Assembly (NCBI GenBank): GCA_034638255.1 | Contig: JAWPGT010000079.1 | Span: 37,529-101,528 of the forward strand | Reading direction: 5' to 3' | Origin: Coprinus comatus | Lineage: Eukaryota > Basidiomycota > Agaricomycetes > Agaricales > Agaricaceae | DNA: 64,000 nucleotides | In this document: positions 24,076-33,217 of the stretch, in pieces | How the letters are laid out: the number at the start of each line of letters is the position of its first letter | Position numbering within the stretch: the first letter of the stretch is position 1 | Program-made: the position numbers and the translations under genes | The notes under the pieces: model-generated | The model's database searches: none | Seen by the model: the letters and a program-made list of their open reading frames with translations, nothing else | What the model was told of the DNA's origin: nothing

Positions 24076-24686
24076 TGTTATGACCATGAACCGTTAAGCT
24101 GAACACTCCTGGAACTTAAACGCTAGAGTGCAGTCATGTAGGAACATGTGTTCAATAAACACTTGCTGCAATCCAAAGGCCTTTCTCTCTAGTGACCAAA
24201 GGGTATGGAGACAAATGTATAAGGGATACAACAGAAGAGATTAAAGCTTAAGGCTTTAATCGTCTAATACATCAAGTATTTATACTATTCTAGGGATGTA
24301 CCTAATAATAGCTACTAACTAATTATATCCTTACTACACGTCATCACTTTATAATCTACTCCATATACAATGCTAGAACTGTCAACAGGAGTAGGTGAGA
24401 CATCGGGGTCGGGGACTATTTACTCCATACACAATGAAAGATTAGTCAACAGGAGTAAAATGACGAAACTGATAAGTAATCCTGGAGCTAGAGAAATGGA
24501 AACTTATACTTAGTTCAACATTAGGTCATAGTGGTGTCTTGTAGACCACAGTGGGGCTTGGAGTTTCTTCGTCATATGATGTCATCCATGACAGAGTCCT
24601 CTTGGGGAAGGAGCTCGGGGAAGATGGCAAACAGATCTTCCTCCATGGTAGTGGTGCAGGCTGGTGGATTGGGTGGGCTCGTAACA
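24076..24686 (+). mobile_element. Solo LTR, family 2, copy A (611 bp), inside Plavaka gene
   Basis: Starts TGTTATGACCATG and ends CTCGTAACA. It is flanked by the perfect 5-bp duplication AGTAA (24071-24075 and 24687-24691). The copy at 63356-63989 is 634 bp. It is inserted in the C-terminal coding part of the Plavaka gene. Confidence 0.95.
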
Positions 24687-24806
24687 AGTAATACCTCAGA
24701 AATACTTCTCCACCAAGTTGTTTCTGATGGTGAGGATGAAGATATAGATGGACCAGAATTAGGACTTGATGATAATTTAGATATTGATGATCTACCTGAT
24801 GAGTAG

Positions 24807-25401
24807 TATTTAGGACTTGGAATATTGTAACAAGTCTCTACTTTTTTGTAACAAGAGAAATTGCATAGAATGTATAATACTGGTACTGTCATATCAGGAG
24901 TACACAGTAATATTTATATTTTGGGCCTTCAATATATTACAATATATGTATATATATTCAACCAGTTTAAATCCAAGCTCCATATATTGAATGTACTCTA
25001 ATATTGAGCTCAATATATTACACATACTTTAATATTGAACTCAATATATTGTATACACATTGTCATTTTTGATATATATATGTACCACTTGTAATATGTA
25101 AGTAATATCTGAAGCACACTTCATAGCTATTCTCATTTATTAACCTCATATCCTAGTTGTCTAGCATATATTTCAAGATTACCAATGTCAGATACATATA
25201 ATACACAATATGATTTGTATTTTCCTATTTATTATAATATATGTAGCTACCATGAGCTTATACACTATGTACATTGCATAATGACAAATTATTTAAATAT
25301 GTTCCAATACAATCAATCAAGGAGTTTACTGACGTTCATTCACAAGTGTTGTTCCCCAACAAAGACAGTATTTAGTGTCAAATAATGGAGGGGATGTTCT
25401 A
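24807..25401. other. AT-rich flank with a short tandem duplication
   Basis: No coding gene. At 24992-25057 a unit of about 35 bp built around TAATATTGARCTCAATATATT is present twice in tandem. This is probably the 3' flank of the Plavaka element; I could not define its terminal inverted repeat. Confidence 0.4.
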
Positions 25402-25605
25402 TTTACAGCTATTTGCAGAACATAGGGCGCGGGCGCATTTTTTCCAAATTGGTAAAATTTTGATGTGCTGGTGACGTGTAATAGTATTTTGTCAATATTG
25501 CTGTCAATTCTGTAGGTAGCACTCTCAAAACTATATATTCCGAATCTGCAAGTGAATGTGAATTGAATGATATCACATTTGTACCAATTATGTGACTTAT
25601 GCCTA
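25402..25605 (+). repeat. Dispersed repeat alpha (inverted relative of 26838-27694)
   Basis: The sequence from TTTACAGCTATTTGCAGAAC onward matches, in reverse orientation, 27694-27662 followed by 26990-26838. It contains one uninterrupted GCCCGCGCC (read on the minus strand), which is the site occupied by a 671-bp MITE in the other copy. The solo LTR at 25606 abuts its distal edge. Confidence 0.7.
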
Positions 25606-26134
25606 TGTTATGATCTTGCCTATACCTCCGTTTCGGTATCGACGATGCTACGATGGATCTCTTCAAGATGCTCGTAGGAGGAGAACGTCTACTCAGGCTG
25701 AGACTATTTTCAGGGGACGACCTCCACAGTACTCGGACTGTAGATCACAGGTGTTCCTTACTAGTAAGCCATTCGTGCAAGAGTTAGAGCTGACTCCGGT
25801 TCTAGGGTTATCAGGCAGAGGACAGAGAGCGAGATAGCAAGTAGAACAGAGAGAACTTAGAGTATTAAGCTGAAGCTTAATCTCTGTCGCTGTCCATGTA
25901 TTTATACAACTACGAGTACAGGTTGTAGGCTATGCTTGATACATGTGAGACAGGAGAGTGAAACTATCTACAGCTGAAACAGTGAGTGAAACGACAGGTG
26001 GAAGTCCATAGAAAGTACTAGTCCAAGGCTATACGAAGCAGTAGTCCAAGGCTATGTGAAACGAGTAAGGGAAAGTACACTATCGTCCATCATTAGTTCT
26101 AATGATTAGTCGTGATAAATATGAAACCGTAACA
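25606..26134 (+). mobile_element. Solo LTR, family 1, copy 2 (529 bp)
   Basis: Same length and ends (TGTTATGATC...CCGTAACA) as copy 1. It is flanked by the perfect 5-bp duplication GCCTA (25601-25605 and 26135-26139). It retains CG at most positions where copy 1 has TG or CA. Confidence 0.95.
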
Positions 26135-26837
26135 GCCTATGTATAATTGAAGTTGTGGTGGGCTGTTCCTCCTTGCTCTATCCTCCATTGCATGCCCTCT
26201 CCTCCAATAATTGAGCATAAAGGGTGTATATAAAGGGTATAGCAATCATTAAATACATAAATTAAAGCAGGAGTCTTGTTTATGGAGAAATTGAGGGAAG
26301 GCTGAAATGATGTGATTTAACAAAACTATTGGTATCATATATCTTGACATATTCATGCACAATCTTCCCAAAAACCAACAATTATTACAACCCTGAGATA
26401 AGGCTCATACTTCCTGGAAATTTCTGCAGCTCTATTGTAATCTTAAAACCAAACTATGTGTAAAAGATTGTCATTTTTGATAGCCTGTGGGGGTTGTTAC
26501 TCACAACGTTTGACTCTAATATTTAGCTTCTACTGTCAAGATCGTTTAGCATAGCTCTAGTGTTCATTTTGGAAGCACAATACTGCAAAACGAGTGAGAA
26601 ACAATAGAGACAATATTCGGCTAAAATTGATGTTTTTGATATTTTCCCCTCCTGGATAACTTCGCCATTGACATACTTCTGCCAAAAAAATTGGTAGCAG
26701 ACTGCTTACCTAGAGCTATGGTACTCAGATGCGTACTTCGTTTCCTTAGATTGTGTTTTAAAATAGTGAAAATACGAAAAGTAATAGGTAATAGTAATAT
26801 GCATCCTCACCGAGTTTTATTTCACAAAAGCGCAAGA
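26135..26837. other. Non-coding stretch
   Basis: No gene recognised. It lies between a solo LTR and dispersed repeat beta. Confidence 0.4.
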
Positions 26838-27694
26838 AATCTATATCATTCACATCACATCCACTTGTAGATTTAGAATATATAGGTCTAGGAGTGCTAC
26901 TTGCAGAATTGACAGCATCATTGACAAAATACTATTACACGTCACCAGCACATCAAAATTTTACCAATTTGGAAAAAACGTGCCCACGCCCAGACTCCTA
27001 CCCAGCCCACGGTATGATATTATTATGTAAACATAATATATTGAGCCGAAGTTTTACCGAAACTTGCGTCAATATTTATCATACCAGGGACTGGTACCAA
27101 ACATTATGTACGCGTATTTGCCATCTCCATCCCATCAAATCCATTACTCCCATCATTAGGTGGCACTCACGGCAAGAAATAGAATGTGTAGTTTTGAAAG
27201 GAAATTACACCAATGATACAGGTTATGCTATGGAAATAGGAACCTCAATTGGAGGGTAGATGATTTGATGTATTAAAGTCATTCTCAATATGTGTATAGG
27301 GGGTTGGCGAGGTGTCCGGGAATTTGGGTAACCATCACACCATACTAGGGACTTCCTCTCTTCACATATTTTGCCAATTCTGACATATCTTATGTTTAAA
27401 TGTTGTAGCGCTAACATATATGTATTTCCATAGCGCATAATCCCTTCAAACCTGTTAATAATGGTGATACCTAGCCTACCAGATGATGCCGCCTCATGAT
27501 GGGAGTGATGGATTTGATGGGATGGAGATGGCAAATACGCGTACATAATGTTTGGTACCAGTCCCTGGTATGATAAATATTGACGCAAGTTTCGGTAAAA
27601 CTTCGGCTCAATATATTATGTTTACATAATAATATCATACCGTGGGCTGGGTAGGAGTCTGGCCCGCGCCCTATGTTCTGCAAATAGCTGTAAA
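26838..27694 (-). repeat. Dispersed repeat beta, split by a MITE
   Basis: Outer parts (26838-26990 and 27662-27694) match repeat alpha at 25402-25605 in inverted orientation. The middle is the inserted element 26991-27661. Alpha therefore records the empty insertion site. Confidence 0.7.
26991..27661. mobile_element. Mutator-like MITE with 175-bp terminal inverted repeats
   Basis: Ends 26991-27165 and 27487-27661 are near-perfect inverted repeats starting CAGACTCCTACCCAGCCC, with the outer ~145 bp apparently identical and about three mismatches near the inner edge. The element is flanked by a 9-bp duplication, GCCCACGCC (26982-26990) and GCCCGCGCC (27662-27670), differing at one base. Long inverted ends plus 9-bp duplications are typical of Mutator-like elements. 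The 321-bp centre has no transposase, so it is non-autonomous. Confidence 0.85.
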
Positions 27695-27707
27695 TTTTAA
27701 TGTCTAT

Positions 27708-27872
27708 CGTCAGCGGTCACACAATGTGACTACCAATCTCCAACCTTACTCTTGAACGACTCTAACAAACAAACACGTCTGACGTCTCGCAAGGATCATT
27801 ACCAGTGATCACTATGAAGAGGCCATTTCAGTATGCCAGGTGCAAACCTCTGCATCTCTCTCGCAACAAAAC
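27708..27872 (+). repeat. Diverged block shared with 34815-34975
   Basis: Both blocks contain ATGAAGAGG then TGCAAACCTCTGCAT, preceded by related CACA-TGTGACT and GACGTCTC / GGCGTCTCC words in the same order. At 34.8 kb the block lies directly upstream of the F-box pseudogene. No coding capacity is evident. Confidence 0.4.
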
Positions 27873-28347
27873 TACTCCTGTTGACCTGGAATGCTGGAAA
27901 ATCTAGATTGTTATTCAATCTCGAGGACCACATCTTGAAGATTAATCCTTAATGCTTGTAGGAGAGCTTATTGCCATATGTATGGTCATTGTCACATGCG
28001 TCATACGGGACGGTTATAAATATCCGCCGATCCTATCCAAGAATAACATACTCGATAAACATACTCTGTCAATGTCCAGAAATGCAGTCCAAAAGCGCGC
28101 CAGTCGTCAAAAACACCGCGTTAAACACTTTCAACACCTTTTATCTAACCATGGATCGATTTTTGGCGTAGGCGGTATCCTTGTTCAATGACGATCTCCT
28201 CGGTCTCGATTGTTGATTCCACCGATCGCGTTTTCCTCGACAGCTATATAAGACCTTATGGTTACAAACAGAGCTTTCTTCATCTTGAACTGTAACCAAA
28301 TCATCGTCGCAACAAGTCAAACAACAATCCCAACAATATTTCTCTCA

Positions 28348-28640
28348 ATGGATTACATTTATACTCAAGTTCCCTCTGTTGTGTATTGGCCTGGTGCCTT
28401 ACAGCAGAGTTATCTTGGATATCAGTGTACCGTACGTCCTTCGACCACATTCCACAAGCGGGCTCGGTCTTCCCCGCTCGAGAATGGGAAGATGACGCGT
28501 CACCTCAAGGCGATTCACTCAGCTCGTGCTGCTGTCAAGATCTCCCAGCACAAAATAGTAGTTATGAAGAAAGTGGTTCCGAGTACGTATGGGTGTACAT
28601 CTACAACGTCTCTAGGATACTGAGCACAAGTCAACCTTAA
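28348..28640 (+). CDS. Possible small gene of unknown function
   Basis: ATG at 28348 (MDYIYTQVPSVVYWPG) in a good context. Frame usage suggests a very short intron (GTACCG...CACAAG, about 32 nt) joining to a Ser/Cys/Asp-rich second part ending at 28640. Such an intron is shorter than usual, so the model is weak. It could instead be the 5' part of the gene at 28849-29349. Confidence 0.25.
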
Positions 28641-28848
28641 GAATGTCGTTACTCTACAACTAAATTTATGAAATGGGCAAGGCTCCCGATCACCAATAGT
28701 GAGTTTATTTCTCTGCTGTGAGAAAATGGTTTTGTTGACTAGCGTCTACTTGTAGAGCCAAGAGGGAAGAGTTACAGGGTTCAGAGTAATTCATCCTTCG
28801 TCGTCGTCTTATCTTTTGTTCCCCCATGTTGATTGTTTCCCAGCTTCA

Positions 28849-29349
28849 ATGGAAGTGGATTCTCCAGGCTCACCAATGTCAGGTAGGCTGTATTCTCTAT
28901 GGCATTACATTTGTTACTGACCTAATCGCCTAGTATACGACGACGATGTTGACATGGAGTATCCCACAGTGGAATTTGACTCCGATGGGGATTTCCTGAT
29001 GGGAAGTCCTGTTGCCGTTGATGTTACCTTTGGAGGAATCAATGTCGATGACGATGTTCTCATGAGTGACCTTCTTCCTCTGCCGGTCACTACATACACT
29101 CCCTACAGCTCGACCGCAACGCTGATCAACGAGACCAAAAGCATCGACACAGAAGCTAGGAACAATGCCAAACCCTCGTCATGCCCTTTTGGACTTTCCA
29201 ATATCACGTCGTGGCTGGCCTCTGTAGATTTCAATGGATTGATCCAACTTCCATTGGTTGGGGCCCTCAGCGTGGGTATCATGTTCTGGCCTCAGTTTTA
29301 CATACTAACCACACTCATACAGCTCGATTCATTCTCAGTCTGGGACTGA
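28849..29349 (+). CDS. Unknown acidic small protein, three exons
   Basis: Exon 1 (MEVDSPGSPMS) joins by an intron (GTAGGCTG...CCTAG) to VYDDDVDMEYPTVEFDSDGD and a Val/Asp-rich domain. A second intron of 51 nt (GTGGGTATC...CATACAG, with branch site TACTAAC) lies near 29271-29321 and keeps the frame, so both spliced and retained forms would be open. The protein ends at TGA 29347-29349. No family recognised. Confidence 0.4.
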
Positions 29350-31460
29350 GGAAAGCGTTATATCGTTATTTTCTTCGCTTTTTACCAAATCTTTCATAAA
29401 CAGAATTTCAAACAACATCCCAACACATTCTACACTCTCATCTCCATGACTGACCTACGTCAATCATGTATTATATGGTGATCTAGTCTTCCGACCATGC
29501 ACTCGGGAACCGGCAAACAAGTTCCATGAAGGGCGATCACCAACATCGCTATTGGCTGGCATCCTTAGTTCATGCGATCTTCTGTCGTTTTCTTCCTACA
29601 CAAAGGTGGAAGAACTGTAGGGGAGGTCGAAAGATTCTTAACGCATACAACAAGGTAGCTATTCTCATTTTAGTCTGCATATATGCAGTATCTAAATTGC
29701 AATTTTCGAGCATCGGTTTTATTCTGTCACATATCTATCAATTGTCTTTTCTCTTGGGTTTGTCATTTCTCTCTGGGTTTCTTTCTCTTGTGTCTCGGTC
29801 TGGATTTGTCGTCTTTCTCTGGGTCCCTCTATATCTCTCTCTGGTTTTGTTTCCGACTCTCTTGTTGAACATTCTTCTATGGATTTATTACTCTAGATTT
29901 GTCTTTCTCTCTTTTGTTTCCTTGTATCAGCATCCAATGTCCCATCACAGTCTATCCGTTTTCTCCTGAACCCGACATCCTTATCCACCTCTCTCCCTGT
30001 CACTCCTCGACTTGTTTTCGGGTCAGCACTCAGCCTGAATCGTCATCAAATAGCAGATCACCTCCCCTGGTCTAGCACGACACCCCCACTGCCACGGTTA
30101 TCTCCTCTTTTATTCCATGCCCTCCAGGTCATCATATGGATCCCGCCTCTACCTGGGCGTTACTTGTCAACCTTTCATCACCAAGGCAGTAGTGATCCGA
30201 TCTCTGCATTTTCCCCATTCTTCTATACATTTGTTCTATTCTCTGGATTTGTCTCTTCTTTTTTCTGGATTTGTATTTGTCATCCAACGTCCTCTCTCAG
30301 TCTATTCCTTTCTTTTCTTGAACCCGACACCCTTGCCTTCCTCTTCCCATCGTCTCTCCTCGACTTGCATTCAGGTCAATATTCAACATCAATGGTCATC
30401 AAGTACTGGATCACTAGTCCAGTACAACATCTTTCTGGAATACCGTTACCCTGTGTAATTCCACTCCGTCACGATCCCCTCGACCTTCGTTCCATATCTC
30501 AAGGTCATACCATATATGGATCTCATTTATATGGGTGTTACTTGCCAACATTTCAGCATCAAGGCAATAAAGCGGCTTCTGATATCCCTCCTTTTTCTCG
30601 TTCTTCCGACTCTCTGGATTTGTATTTTCTTTCTTGAGCTTTCTAGATTTGTATTTGTCCTATTGGCACCTGAGGCCTCCCCACAATCTATCCCTTCCTT
30701 TTCTCCAACCCGAGTTCCTTATTTTCCTGTTCTCCTCGCCCTCCATATGTCAAGCTTATCACATGGATCTTGCCTCTACTTGGATATTACCTTTATCCAG
30801 GAAACAGCCTTTCTCTGTTAAATACCATTACTCTATCCCTTATCCACATCTCAAACACATCAACTCGCTCCTCGAGACTATCCTCGCAACAACGAGTCAC
30901 ACCTATGTAATATCCGGTTTCGTCCTTCTGTCCACTTCCTAAATCTCTTGTACCAATCAATATTCGTCCTCTCGTCCTTTCCTTGTCGTTGGTAACTCAA
31001 CATATGTCAACTCGACCCTCAGTCCTTTTAAATCTAGATAACTGTTCCTCTACTCTCCAGAAACCTCTCTTCGCAGGAGAGAATACTCGTTTCCCAACCC
31101 TACGTCCCAACACACTGTGATAAAATCTGTCGCATATATTCCATTCATTCAACGCTCATTCTTGCTGTTCCTGCATTCTCAGCTATATCCATTCCCACCA
31201 ACACCAACTATTCGAACACCCTTCACAAGGTTACATTCATTCATCCAGAACTAATGAACCATGCACCATCACTCTTTCAATCTTGTATATCTCACTCATA
31301 TTTCATATAATTTATATTTCCATCTTCTCTCCTACATTTATATCGCACAATTTCTCTTATTTCATTTCATCCATTTCGCTTGTTTTCATCCTGCATTTCT
31401 TCTAATCTCTCGGAGCTATTCATATATTTTGGATCTTAAATTCCACAAACTATGAGTGAG
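29350..31460. repeat. Pyrimidine-rich repetitive tract
   Basis: Strong C/T bias on the plus strand. Degenerate units share ATGGATC, TTACTTGYCAAC, CATCAAGGCA and repeated TCTGGATTTGT words: clear copies start near 30132 and 30512, with a shorter one near 30755. Open frames here reflect the composition bias (Ser/Leu/Phe-rich) and do not look like genes. Confidence 0.45.
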
Positions 31461-32134
31461 TCGCTCGCCTTTCATTCGTTAGCTTGCTCTTTTCAATGTT
31501 AATGACACCCATGCGGTTTTTAAAAACCAATTTCAGTGCCGACAAAAATGTAGCGAAAGAGAAGGTATCATCCCTCTGGTGATAAATTTTTGTACTGTTT
31601 TTGCGTGAGTAGCTCTCGTGTCTTTTCCATCCTCGATCTGATGTGCGTAATGATACAGCCTCTTGGTCTCTTTGTGTCGCCTTATGCGCTATACCTATCT
31701 TTACCCCATTCTTTGTCTTGTCGGTAGGTGTCACTCATATTGATGCCGTTTTATCTAGTAGACTAATGCCCCTAAAGTAAAAGATCAAATATTCAAACAT
31801 CCACACTCGATCCAACTCCTTCAACCCACACAGTTTACTACACCGGAACAATTATATTCCTACCGAGGAACGAAAAAATAGCATATTCTATACATTGTGA
31901 GGCCTACCTTCTCATGATCTGATTGATGCTTATTGATCCCATACAGTGCAATCACTCATATCCCGAACGATCAGGACCTCGTCCCTGTAAACCTGTCCTA
32001 CCACTTATTAGTGGGTTCTGGTAAGGTGCACAGGGCTACTGCTGTTGTGAGAGGTTTAGAGATATATAAATGTGATTGAACGTATAGTAATGATCTGATA
32101 ACTGTTCTTTACAAAGAAATGTAATGTCTTCTGG
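31461..32134. other. Intergenic stretch
   Basis: No gene recognised on either strand. Confidence 0.35.
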
Positions 32135-32483
32135 CCCTTCTTACCCGTTTCCATGAGCTAAACGGTAGTCGTGACGTCACCCCTTCCATACCACGAATCT
32201 CCACCTCTCTTCTTGCAATACCATTGTCATAATGATACAGTCTTCAAAGATTCAATACACGATGCTCAGGCTACTTGGCAACATTAGGAGGATGTTAGAG
32301 TTTTATCTTATGCGTATGTCTGGAAATAACGCCACTGGTCGAGTTTAAAAACGGCCTTTTGTCAATGGTTAAGTAGCTAGCCGGCTCGGCGATCGACCAT
32401 TTTCTTCTGTAAACTCTTCTCACACCCGCATTACTTCTGTACTAGCCTTCCAATCCCAAGCATTTCACCGACCTCTACATACA
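32135..32483 (+). promoter_or_regulatory. Upstream region of membrane-protein gene copy B, conserved with copy A
   Basis: Positions 32160-32275 match the minus strand of 3836-3721, with TGACGTCA at about 32171 kept in both. The start codon of copy B follows about 210 bp later. Confidence 0.45.
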
Positions 32484-32966
32484 ATGACACATATCCTCTC
32501 TATGCACATCGCTAGCGACTTGGTCAATAGCTACACTACCTGGTCCAATTCCGAACTCGCATTCACTGCATCCACTCCCAGTATTACAAGTACTTTCCAG
32601 ACATCCGACACAACTACTTCACATACTTCATTCCAACACGAGATCTCACCAGCATTACCATTACCTACGTCATTCAACACCGACGAGAACCGAGGTACGG
32701 GAGGTAGAAATGATTTATGGGTCTACTTCGTAATCATCCCTATCCTTGTTCTTATGATCGGTCTATCGCTCTTCTCGATGTACAAATGCTTAACTACAGA
32801 AGAAGTAGTCCGAAATCCCAGGCGAGTGAGTAATACGAATCAACCCACATTGTCACTGGAAGAATTGGAAGAGGGTGAAGGACAGACAGGGGAAGACAAG
32901 GAGTTGAAGGACAGTTCTGCACAAGTCAAAACCTCATGCTGTAGTATGTTTATACTACTTTCCTAA
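32484..32966 (+). CDS. Single-pass membrane protein, copy B (intact, 160 aa)
   Basis: ATG 32484 (MTHILSMHIASDLVNSY), Ser/Thr-rich ectodomain of about 70 residues, membrane segment LWVYFVIIPILVLMIGLSLF, then a Cys/Lys-containing and acidic cytosolic tail. It is the intact partner of 2541-3095. Its C-terminal end (after about KELKDSSAQ) differs from copy A because the gene is joined directly to an OYE gene fragment, so its last residues and stop come from the junction. Function unknown. Confidence 0.65.
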   Translation: MTHILSMHIASDLVNSYTTWSNSELAFTASTPSITSTFQTSDTTTSHTSFQHEISPALPLPTSFNTDENRGTGGRNDLWVYFVIIPILVLMIGLSLFSMYKCLTTEEVVRNPRRVSNTNQPTLSLEELEEGEGQTGEDKELKDSSAQVKTSCCSMFILLS

Positions 32967-33125
32967 TGTTTGTCCCCATTGTACCAATACTCAGCAGATA
33001 ATGGAATCGTAACACCGTGGGACATGGCTCACCGTACGTTTCACACTTTCTGGAAACCATAATATGAACCCAGCTCATCAAACACTGCAAAATAATTGGT
33101 GGACCCGGTTTAACCATAGTGTAAA
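32967..33125 (+). pseudogene. Old Yellow Enzyme exon relic
   Basis: Matches the end of intron 1, exon 2 (CCAATACTCAGCAGATAATG, encoding QYSADN), intron 2 and the start of exon 3 (CCCGGTTTAACCAT) of the OYE gene at 1-1091. It is only this slice, with small deletions, and directly follows the membrane-protein gene, in the same order as in copy A. Confidence 0.85.
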
Positions 33126-33217
33126 TGCGACAAGCTTCAAAAGGTGTCACAAGGCGAGTAGCACATGTCAACTATATGCATATTTATATTGCTAGTGGTT
33201 GCTTTTTATTCGCATTA

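Larger units (their letters stand above)
19484..24806 (+). pseudogene. Plavaka-type (CMC superfamily) transposase gene, interrupted by two solo LTRs
   Basis: N-terminal C2H2-like finger (YKCLACNQVF...HQRGSC) at 19484-19570, then the Plavaka body: FYRKPLEILKS, VTPHHTFWKP, ILLWSDSTQLTQFGDASLWP, GNTSKYKQGK; after the first LTR DEEFVEVYDSG, MFPRFFIYSMDYPKK and CPQCLVKKSDLY; then LLHEFELGIAKRVL, VRWFGVDVSHQYGW, IPAFHFGRT and MHYRGGGVGHKS. It ends with an Asp/Glu-rich tail at TAG 24804-24806. If each LTR and one copy of its target duplication are removed, the frame runs straight through both junctions (ADVQ-THC; DSSN-TSEI). Four in-frame TGA codons (19616, 21494, 22846, 23430) make it a pseudogene. 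Introns of about 50-60 nt remain recognisable. Confidence 0.85.

Noticed and set aside
15308..24806. Recoding of TGA as an amino acid in this genome
   Set aside because: Housekeeping genes here (e.g. RPF2, 61992) use TGA as a normal stop; the TGA codons in question are limited to transposon relics.
27223..27588. Overlapping frames of ~120 codons on both strands
   Set aside because: They are products of the MITE inverted repeats and mirror one another.
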